A stretch of 64,000 bases of DNA, from the NCBI GenBank assembly GCA_026027325.1, contig JAMSLZ010000016.1:434001-498000 (forward strand). Reading direction: 5' to 3'. The notes under the pieces were generated by a model. It was not told the origin of the DNA and did not search any database. It saw nothing but the letters and a program-made list of their open reading frames with translations. Position 1 is the first letter of the stretch; the number at the start of each line of letters is the position of its first letter. This document shows, piece after piece, positions 56,119 to 64,000 of this stretch. The stretch comes from Actinomucor elegans (Eukaryota > Mucoromycota > Mucoromycetes > Mucorales > Mucoraceae). The position numbers and the translations under genes were made by a program.

Positions 56119-56145
56119 AATAATAATAATAATAATAATAATAAT
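56119..56145. repeat. AAT trinucleotide microsatellite
   Basis: A perfect run of AAT units in the 355-base spacer between two small plus-strand ORFs. The rest of the spacer is unremarkable apart from a C-rich tract (56275-56286) just before the TATA box. Confidence 0.85.
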
Positions 56146-56296
56146 ATGGAACGGATGAAGCGCCGGTTGGTCAAAGGTCAAGAGGGAGCATCAGTTTATC
56201 CGCTAAGTTCTAATTAAGGTAATCTGGAGTAAGCTGGGTTCAAGCTGAAATACAAATAGATACAGTGACCCTGCGCCCCCCCCCCCTCTCTTCGAG

Positions 56297-56305
56297 TATA
56301 AAAGG
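56297..56305 (+). promoter_or_regulatory. TATA box of the 160-residue ORF
   Basis: TATAAAAGG lies 61-69 bases before the ATG at 56366, a spacing shared by other genes here, and follows a C-rich stretch. Confidence 0.6.
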
Positions 56306-56365
56306 AACGCTCATTTCTCATATGGAAACCTTTATTTCTTCTTTCTGCTATTTATTTTTGACGAT

Positions 56366-56848
56366 ATGAACATTGACGCTAGACCGCCAGTAGTATACCC
56401 AACGTTCCATGACACACAACGCACCAACAAAAAACAAGTGGATATCGATAATTCAGTATATCATTTATTATCGCTCTACCTCAACACAGATGTTATGCTG
56501 AACCCTACCACGCCATTGCCAGTAAAACGCTCTGTACCTTCTTGGAAATCCAACAGTCGATCGATTCGAACACAGCGAAATTGGTTTGGCGAAGAACATA
56601 TGAAAAAGAATCATCAAGAATTAGTGTTGGAAAGAAACACATATAGAAATTCCACTATTAAAGCTCATGATTTTGATAACAATGAGCCAACAAAACGATC
56701 AAGGGCGAAGTCAGTTTCGTTTAATGAAACAGTTACCGTCATCCTATCACAAGATACAGTGTCGCAAAGTCGACTTAAACAACAACAACAACAACAAACA
56801 TTGGTAGAAGAAGACGTATTTGTCGATGCCCTTGAAAGTTTCGAATAG
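56366..56848 (+). CDS. Uncharacterised 160-residue protein with PP1-docking-like motif
   Basis: A single exon with a strong upstream TATA box. The protein is hydrophilic and probably disordered: Pro/Thr-rich N-terminus, basic middle (KRSVPSWKSNSRSIRTQRNW), a conserved-looking element KRSRAKSVSFNETVTVI (about residues 110-126), then a Gln run (QQQQQQ) and an acidic tail. The KSVSF core fits the RVxF docking consensus for protein phosphatase 1, and RAKSVSF plus following hydrophobics resembles such sites in fungal PP1 regulators; this is inference from a short motif. No enzyme domain is present. AATAAA occurs about 70 bases after the stop. Confidence 0.6.
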   Translation: MNIDARPPVVYPTFHDTQRTNKKQVDIDNSVYHLLSLYLNTDVMLNPTTPLPVKRSVPSWKSNSRSIRTQRNWFGEEHMKKNHQELVLERNTYRNSTIKAHDFDNNEPTKRSRAKSVSFNETVTVILSQDTVSQSRLKQQQQQQTLVEEDVFVDALESFE

Positions 56849-57082
56849 CCTATATGTACATACAATTTCATAAATTTCATTTGTAAATCATTCCCTTCAT
56901 TTTCATATTACATAGACAATAAACTTTTTATATTTTAAAGTAACATTATATATATTACGTAACACATAATTCATTTAAAGGCAACACAGCCTGCATGATT
57001 CCCAGAGAACCAAACTTGAAACCGCAGCATATATATTGTCAAGATTACGTCTTCGCGCTGAATAATCATTTCACGTCTTCAC

Positions 57083-57089
57083 TATAAAA
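57083..57089 (+). promoter_or_regulatory. TATA box of the aldo/keto reductase gene
   Basis: TATAAAA lies 43-49 bases before the ATG at 57132 and is followed by a pyrimidine-rich leader. Confidence 0.6.
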
Positions 57090-57131
57090 GTCCCGATTTC
57101 TTCTTCTTTTTTCTATTCCTTTTATACTATT

Positions 57132-58435
57132 ATGACAGAAGCAGTTGTTAAACTACAAGAAGGTGTTATTCCTACCAAGGATACCAAGTTAGTCTTGGCT
57201 GGCGTGGTTACAGTTCCACCTATTGGTAATAGATTGTGAATGCAAGATTTATCATGTTACTAAATGTATAGATATTTAGCTATTGGCGCTTGGCAATGGG
57301 GTGATAAATCAGGTATATAAGCGTGTTTTGATTGTTTATTGTTATTTCTATAGCATATAAATATTAATGTATATTATATATATATATAGTTTGGAACTGG
57401 ACTCCCGAAGCTGAACAAGACGCCAAGAAAGCCTTCGATAAGGCCTTTGAGCTTGGCATTCCATTTTATGATACAGGTAATAACATGCACGCGTCATCTA
57501 GAGATCATCTTTTCTGATAAGCTATGCATTTATAGCTGAAGTCTATGGTGATGGCGAATCTGAAAGAGAGATCAGTAGATTTCGCGCCAAATACACCGAG
57601 GAGGAAAAGAAGCAGCAAATTATTGCTACAAAGTACTTTCCTTATGAAAACCGAACAGAGTTCCCTGATGTTCTCTTGTCTGCTCTCAAGGATTCTTTGG
57701 CTCGTTTGGGCATGTTGAATGTAGATCTTTATCAAATTCATGCTGCCATTCATCCTGCTGAAATCGAAGTAGTGGGTAAGTTATCAAGTAGCTACACATT
57801 TATATCAACGCCATTGACACGTTTTCCTAGCAAACGCTTTGGCAGATGCTCATGATGCAGGCCTTGTAAAAGCTGTAGGTGTTTCCAACTATAGCAAAGA
57901 AGAGATCCAGCGCATGCATTCTGCACTTCAAAAGAGAGGTATTCCTTTAGCCTCTAACCAAGTTTCTTTTTCTTTGATTCGCACCATCCCCGAAAAATCC
58001 GGCTTGATCAAACTGTGTCACGATCTCGGTATTGCTATTTTAGCCTATTCTCGTAAGGTTTCTTTTTATTTTTCCATGGAACAAGACTAACTTTATGTAG
58101 CTATCGGTATGGGTATCTTGACTGGCAAGTTCGGTGCCACCGGCCCTTGGCCCAAGGGACGTCAGCAAACGTTTGAAAAGTTGGATACTGATCAACTTGC
58201 AAAGTTACTTGACGTATTAAAGAAATTGAGCGAGAAATACGACCGTCCTCAGAGCGCAATTGCTTTGAATTGGTGTATTGTCAAGGGTACAATACCCCTG
58301 GGCGGAGCCAGAACAGGTGAGCACGTCGTGCAAAACGCTCTGGCTTTGGGCTTTCGGTTAACTGAAACCGATGTTGCCGAATTGGATAAGTTTGCTTTCT
58401 TGGGTGAAAACAATCAAAGATGGCAACATGGATAA
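57132..58435 (+). CDS. Aldo/keto reductase
   Basis: Six exons (57132-57225, 57280-57312, 57390-57476, 57536-57775, 57831-58052, 58101-58435) encode 336 residues. The enzyme is an NADP(H)-dependent carbonyl reductase of the AKR superfamily with a TIM-barrel fold. The catalytic tetrad is present: Asp70 (FYDTAEVYG), Tyr75, Lys104 (IIATKYFP) and His140 (DLYQIHA). GLVKAVGVSNYSKEEIQ and YSPIGMGILTGK are cofactor-region signatures, and PLGGARTGEHVVQNALALGF is the phosphate-binding end. The overall shape is closer to plant/fungal AKR13-like or pyridoxal-reductase-like members than to aldose reductases. The substrate is not deducible. The second exon starts after the second of two nearby AG acceptors because the first leads to an immediate stop. 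The 33-nt exon 2 carries AIGAWQWGD. Confidence 0.9.
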
Positions 58436-58476
58436 AAAAATAATTCAATAAAAATGACTTTATTTTTCAACCTGAT

Positions 58477-58677
58477 TCATTGTTTAGGGTTAAATACTTT
58501 AACCTCCATGGTTATACCTTTTTCCTGCTGGATTTTAAGCTGAGCATTGACACATTCACCATTTGAAGCAAAAACCCGGGGCGAACTATTTAATCCAGAC
58601 AAGCTTAATATGTTAATATACTCATGGGATGTCATTCGAATGTCTTTATTAAGCGCTTTTGACTGCTCGTCTGCCAT
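58477..58677 (-). CDS. Small uncharacterised protein (66 residues)
   Basis: An ATG frame on the minus strand, convergent with the aldo/keto reductase (42 bases between stop codons). The sequence has balanced composition and predicted alpha/beta content (SHEYINILSLSGL, AQLKIQQEKGITMEVKVFNP) unlike random AT-rich frames, which supports a real short gene. It has no signal peptide or membrane span. No family is recognised; an upstream exon cannot be excluded. Confidence 0.5.
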   Translation of the reverse strand: MADEQSKALNKDIRMTSHEYINILSLSGLNSSPRVFASNGECVNAQLKIQQEKGITMEVKVFNPKQ

Positions 58678-59349
58678 TAAACTAGAGAACTCCAGCTAGA
58701 TATTCACTTATTTCAATGAATTTGCGTATCAAATTTTCTATTTTGCACTCTGACGTCTTTTCTTTTACGCATTGCGCATAAGAAAATGAAGGAATGTTTT
58801 ATTTTGAGCATAGTATGACTATAGAGGAGGAATAGTCAGCTAATAATGTTATAGAAAAAGACTTATATATGTCAACAGTGCTCTTAGAAATGATTTTAAA
58901 CAATCTTTAATGATATAAACGATTGTTCCATAGTGAAAGTGATGGTCAGTATAGCGTGATTGTTCGGATGGCATAAGCGAAGGTTTAAGGAAGAATGAAT
59001 GTGGTAATACTGAAGAAATGGGCACATGCAACACAAACTTAAAGAAACATATTTTCATTTATACATCAGTTGTGCTATACACTACAGACTTGAAAGAGTT
59101 AGTAAATAGGACTGTTAATATGAGTGAACCATATGGCCAATTCTTTTTCATGTCCTTTGCGAGTAATCTTGATGTTTTTATAGCTATGGTAACTTTTTAT
59201 GATCATAACAGGTTACAATTCAGATGTGACAATTGACCGAGGTTAGCCGGAAGGCCCAGAATTGAAATAATCTTTCAACATGAAACCCATACACTTTACT
59301 GTTGTTGAATAGTATAATGATAGTTATGTAACCTAACGAAAGCCACAAT

Positions 59350-59620
59350 GGATTAAATAGTTTATTCTCAGTATGGAATACCTATCAGTTGCGACTGTGA
59401 ACTGAGATCGATCGAAAAATGTATAGATCTTTAGTTCTATAATATTAAATGAAATATATACTGTTTACAGTTATACATATAACTATTTATAAGTGTACTG
59501 TATTAATTGCACTACAGTTAGCAAACATAAAGATTTCAATAGTAAATTCTGAGCATGTACTTGTTATATGTGATATTAAACCAAGATCGACTGATAAATA
59601 TGTTTATTATTAGCTCAAGG
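59350..59620 (+). repeat. Two tandem dispersed-repeat copies
   Basis: Copy one (about 59350-59440) has AGTTTATTCTCAGTATGGAA and GAACTGAGATCGATCGAAAA. Copy two (about 59535-59620) has AGTAAATTCTGAGCATGTAC and GATATTAAACCAAGATCGAC. Spacing between equivalent points is about 180 bp, similar to the 39-kb cluster. Confidence 0.7.
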
Positions 59621-61383
59621 CTACATGATAGATAAAATAGTACACTTTAAACATGGATTGTTCATCAAATGTGGCATTATGCAAGAATCGGTTGAGAAAT
59701 CTCGAGATGCTAAAATGGCCAAGTCTCAGAAAATGCGACTTATTTATTTTCTGGGGCACGACAACAGCGTTTTCAAACATAATCTTTTAATGCTATACCT
59801 TCTGTGTTTTTTTGAGAATATACAAAGGTATTTGTTTTGAATTTAATTATATACTAAACATTTAAACCATACTACTAGGCTTAGAAAATTCCAGTTAAGA
59901 ACTATTAAATTCAGAGTGCCTTGCAAAGGCTTAAGTAGGCATTTACTGCTGCATTAAATCGACTAATTAATTCACTGTGGAGTTAGTATAATGATAATAC
60001 GCTCATCAATAAAGAGTTAACAAGTTCAACGAGAAAGTGCCTTACAATAGTTGGATATGAACATATTATTTTGCGGAAATCCATTCTTATTTGTATTCAT
60101 TGTTATACGGCTTTAAGCGTACAGCAGGATCAGTAAGCATATTGATATTCAATCAGTAGATAATACGTAGAAATAACCAGGCTTCTTTCGTCTGGAGAAT
60201 TGTTGACAAGAAACATTAAGGTTGGACTGGTTTTGCCATACATAGGTTCTCCTAACCAACAAGTAATCATGTAATAATAAGGCTTAGCATCATCATAAAT
60301 GTAGAGCTGGGACATAAAAGTGTAATTAAAAAAATATTCTTGGGATACTCTCGAACTATGACGATGCAGAGCAAGACAATTTTCAAGTTTAATCATAACA
60401 TCAAACAAAGAACAGGTTAACTTAAACACCGACTCATTGAATCAATCAAACGCATATTTCTACAGGCATGAAATATAAAGCAATGTAAGCAAGAACCAAC
60501 TAAACATCCAGGGAATAAAAAGAAGTAAATATGACCATGAACAAATTGATCAGGTACACTCAAACCACATATCAGCAATTCCAATAAAGTATAAAATGAT
60601 ACACATTTTCAGCAACAGATGACCTGAACAATTCTTTAAAACAAATCCCTATTAAACTCTCTTGAAATACCTAGATATAAAGATTTTTTAGCAAGTATAT
60701 TAAGCCTCCTGGAAAGACGCCAGATGCTAATCTGCATAAAAGTTTCTAGAATGAAAGCGAATCCAGTTAAAGTATCGAGATATACCCTTTGTTAAAGATC
60801 CTATTAGATATACAGTTCATTTTATACAAAGCATACTAGCCAGAAGCGACAGCTAACCAGGATAGACTGAAGTATTTATATATCATCCCACATAGCTCTT
60901 CTAATACAAGTCGTAGCATTGATTTGGATAAAAAAATTCTATATTCTTTTATTCAGTGTCACAATGCTTGAGATTCAAAGAATGGTTATAAACTTGTACA
61001 GAAACGCTTGCATAATGTTTGCTTAGTCTAAATATATCTAAGGAGTTAATGCTGCCGATCTGCTATTTGAAACAGTTACCTTTCGTTCAATGCGTACTAT
61101 GATTCATTTTCTATCGTAGAGTATTTCTTTGTTGCTCTGAGCACAAGATTACTATCAGGTACTTCTTTACGTAGAGCTATTTTGTTAACGATTGAAAAAG
61201 ATACATATCTGTTGGTACCAAATTCCCTAGTGTCATGAAGCGTATCTTCTCTAGATGACGCTTTGAAATATAAACCATTGTATTTTTGAATAACGCACAT
61301 AGTTGCTACTAAAGCTCTTGGCGCTATCAGATTCTTACCTAGACATTCTACATATGATAAACCCTTATTTAGTTAACATTTGC

Positions 61384-61392
61384 TATATATAA
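61384..61392 (+). promoter_or_regulatory. TATA box of the FAD-linked oxidase gene
   Basis: TATATATAA ends only 10 bases before the first in-frame ATG (61403). Because transcription normally starts well downstream of TATA, translation more likely begins at the ATG at 61439, which also gives a cleaner signal peptide. Confidence 0.6.
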
Positions 61393-61402
61393 ATGCCATT
61401 AA

Positions 61403-63319
61403 ATGTTCCAAATGCGCCTTTCTTCTCTATTACTAGCAATGAAGAAAACGTTTACAGTTCTATTTATATTAAGCAGTAGCGCTGCTAAAGTATTATCAAC
61501 TAAAAGCCCTAATTATGACGATGATACACACCAAAATACATGCGTATCATCCGATTTAAGTTGTTGGCCAACTGCCAATGCCTGGAATAGATTGAATGCA
61601 ACTGTCAACGGTAAATTGGTAGCTGTGGTTCCTCCCGCTCAGCATTGCTACTCTGGTGCTTATTATGATAAGCAAGAGTGTCAGATTTACCAGGATGGTT
61701 TTTTCAAGGATACCCATCGAGAATCTTATATTGGGGCCATGCAAAATGTCAACTGGGAAACATGCGGTAAGCAGGATAGCTGTTTATGGAGTCCCATATT
61801 TCCTTTGCTACAATATGGTAGCTGTGAGCAAGGAGCTTTGCCTCACTATGGTCTTAATTCTACTTCGGTCCAAGACATCGCTGCTGTTATTCAATTTTCC
61901 CAGAAGTATCACATTGCATTCAATATCAAGAATACGGGTCATGACTACTTTGGCAGAAGTACTTCACCTAACTCCATTACCGTTTGGACCCATCCTCTGC
62001 AAAAAATCGAGTTTCATGAGTCATTTCAGTCGTGCGGGGAGGATCAACCATATAAGGCTTTTACGTTTGGTGCAGGTGTTAATTGGTTTGATGCATATCG
62101 CGCTGCACATGAACATAACGTTACATTAGTCGGTGGTGCACAAGCAGGCGTTGGTGTTGCTGGAGGATGGCTTTTAGGCGGCGGCCATTCAGTTTTGTCT
62201 CCGGCGTTTGGGCTAGGTGTGGATCATGTATTGCAATTCAAACTGATATTGGCCAATGGTGAGCATGTTATTGCCAATAAATGCCAACATCCAGATCTTT
62301 TTTGGGCCTTGCGTGGTGGAGGTGGAGGTAGTCTTGGTATAGTGACCGAAGCAACGATACGTACGCATCCACATGTGAATATACAGTTCCTTGCTTTAGA
62401 CATTACTACTATCGTTTCTGGAGAACAAAGAAAACTATTGTTGGAATTCGCTAGACATTCAGCGAGATGGGCAGAAGAAGGCTGGGGAGGTTATTTTTAC
62501 TATTATAGTACTGGTATCAAGCTCCTCTATGCTAACCCTCTCTTGTCCGCTGAAGAGGCAAACGCCTCTCTTAAACCTTTTTTGGATTTTATCGATTACA
62601 GTCCGAGGATCTATATTAAGGAAACAGTGATAACAGGAACTACTAGTGGTTTCTATAACTTTTTTATGGAAGCGCTGTATAAAAACTCTGAACTTGTAGG
62701 CCATGGCATTCGCCTTTCTTCTCGGCTCATCCCCTCTGAACATTTTGCTACTGACGAAACCAGAGAGTTACTAGTGGATACATTTCTGGAAGGAGTCAAT
62801 ATTACAAAGTCGCTGTCATCGCTGCGACCTAGTATGATCTTACTTACTACATCGTTGCGCGTCCGTGATGAAGAAGGTGGAACCTCGGTTCAACCGTTGC
62901 TTAGACAATCTGTATGGCATGTTGTTTATATACAGGTATACAATCTTGGAAACATTTATAGATAAATAGAGCTTAGCTTGGAGAAATAGAAATATTGCTA
63001 CTTGATTAACTAACTATTTCAAATACAGGGATGGGTACAAGGAACATCTGAGTATTTAACAAAGAAGTTTTCTCAAATAGCGAATGAAGCTGCTGACCCT
63101 CTTCGCAAGCTCACTCCGGGAGGTGGAGCGTATTTCAACGAAGCGGATGTATTGGAACCAGATTGGCGAGTATCGTTCTGGGGGCCCAATTATGATCGTT
63201 TGATGTGGATTAAACAAAAATACGATCCTACTAACTTCTTTCATTGCTGGAAATGTCTTGGATGGGATGAAACTATGATATTCGAGGATGAGAAATACAA
63301 ATGTTATAATAGATATTAG
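61403..63319 (+). CDS. Secreted FAD-linked oxidase (BBE/PCMH family)
   Basis: Two exons (61403-62935, 63029-63319); 607 residues from the first ATG or 595 from the preferred ATG at 61439. MKKTFTVLFILSSSAAKVLS after that ATG is a typical secretory signal. The FAD-binding PCMH domain has KNTGHDYFGRS with His180 (longest-ORF numbering) as the expected covalent flavin attachment site, VNWFDAYRAAHEHNVTLVGG, GGWLLGGGHSVLSPAFGLGVD, and LFWALRGGGGGSLGIVTEA. The C-terminal berberine-bridge-like motif is GGAYFNEADVLEPDWRVSFWG then YDPTNFFHCWKCLGWD. The Cys used for bicovalent flavin in some family members is absent (GGAQAGVG), so a single covalent link is predicted. Eight or more Cys and several NxS/T sites fit secretion. 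The substrate (sugar, alcohol or secondary metabolite) is unknown. Confidence 0.9.
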
Positions 63320-63544
63320 TATGAATAAATCAAACGATGAGTTTTCGAGACTCTTGTATTGTATATTATCATTCTCTATGGCTTAGTGCCTTGACACACT
63401 CCTATGTGATTCTAGGCTTTTATTGGTTTGAGAGAATCAACATTCAACTAATAATGAAAATCAAGAAACCAAGAAATACGAAAAAAAAAAAGAACATTTA
63501 ATATAATATCAATGGTAGTATTAGTTCAAGGCTTTATTGCTACT

Positions 63545-64000
63545 GTAACTTACTTTGAACTTGGATAACTAATCAGATGCGGCATTAACCTGAGATCAGT
63601 CGAGAAATCTATTCATCATTACATCTAACTTCATGAAACTAGTCGGCCCTATACTCGGTACGCTTGTTTGGCTGCTGTTATCCTCCAGGGCTGCTGTTTC
63701 AGGACTCTAGAAGAAAGGAGGAGTTTACATCTCCTCCAAATTTTTAATTGAACTTTTGCCTCACTTTGGTAAACCAAAACATGAAGCCAGATTGTAAAGA
63801 ACTGCATTCTAATTTTCAAAAAAGGATGATTATGAATTAATCCCAAATTTCAGCGTACAGATTAAAAATAGATGCAGGACCTCAGTAGCCAACCATTACA
63901 ATGCGACACATCAACTAAACTTCAGTCAAATAATAACTCTAATGGATGCACTAGTCCCTTATGTACATACTCTAACCATCTGATGTGACATTAAAACAGA
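63545..64000 (+). repeat. Dispersed-repeat copies at the right edge
   Basis: One copy at about 63545-63620 (GCGGCATTAACCTGAGATCA then GTCGAGAAATCTAT) and a second from about 63900 (CAGTCAAATAATAACTCTAA ... ATGTGACATTAAAAC) that is cut by the window end. Between them, a 65-codon minus-strand frame is not considered a gene. Nothing else is recognised from 63320 to the edge. Confidence 0.65.

Larger units (their letters stand above)
58678..61402. other. Intergenic region with repeats
   Basis: No convincing gene. A 99-codon minus-strand frame at 60429-60130 and a 67-codon one at 61300-61097 have no recognisable domain and may be remnants of one decayed gene. Two tandem copies of the dispersed repeat lie at 59350-59620. 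The final 20 bases carry a TATA box for the FAD oxidase. Confidence 0.45.

Noticed and set aside
60130..61300. Minus-strand frames of 99 and 67 codons as one decayed gene
   Set aside because: Sequences are not recognisable and no splice path joins them; mentioned only as possible debris.

Overview
The window looks like a contig from an early-diverging filamentous fungus, most likely Mucoromycotina (Mucorales-type). This is inferred from the strongly AT-rich sequence, dense short GT-AG introns (mostly 48-75 nt), TATA boxes close to start codons, and the protein set: eL13, Rpf2, Mre11, Med17, Orc6, a Zn2Cys6 factor, a WRKY-like zinc finger, and Tc1 and PIF/Harbinger transposons. No species name can be given from sequence alone.

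Layout. 1-9.1 kb is a transposon nest: a 5'-truncated Tc1/mariner element; a complete PIF/Harbinger element (1696-7043, TAA target duplication) with an intact transposase; a second Tc1/mariner element (4664-6298, TA duplication) inserted into the Harbinger accessory SANT/Myb-like gene; then a decayed PIF1/Helitron-type helicase. 10.4-17.6 kb holds a NET-domain chromatin-type protein, a small membrane ORF, a 12-exon gamma-glutamyltranspeptidase-like gene with a one-base frameshift, and ribosomal protein eL13. 17.6-22.1 kb is gene-poor. 22.1-26.7 kb carries two transcription-factor genes in tandem (WRKY-like zinc finger; Zn2Cys6 factor with a 7-nt microexon). 28.3-31.7 kb has RPF2 and a mitochondrial PPR protein. 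31.7-34.7 kb is non-coding with a foldback-type inverted repeat. 34.7-47.6 kb is the gene-dense core: MRE11, two uncharacterised proteins, a Cys-rich protein, a repeat cluster, MED17, a GT8-GT64 fusion glycosyltransferase, a VC0807-like multipass membrane protein and ORC6. 47.6-55.8 kb is a gene desert with at most a decayed gene. 55.8-63.3 kb has small uncharacterised ORFs, an aldo/keto reductase and a secreted FAD-linked oxidase.

The genes do not form one pathway; as usual in fungi they are independently transcribed. Several are core nuclear functions (replication origin recognition, double-strand-break repair, Mediator, ribosome assembly). Items most worth follow-up: the GT8-GT64 fusion whose GT64 half lacks the usual acidic residues; the nested transposons whose arms are themselves bounded by inverted repeats; a dispersed repeat family sharing the core GACATTAAACCGAGATCGAT and confined to gene-poor DNA; and the 7-nt exon that supplies a zinc-ligand cysteine.

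All exon boundaries were set by hand from splice consensus, frame continuity and family resemblance. No alignment or database search was run.
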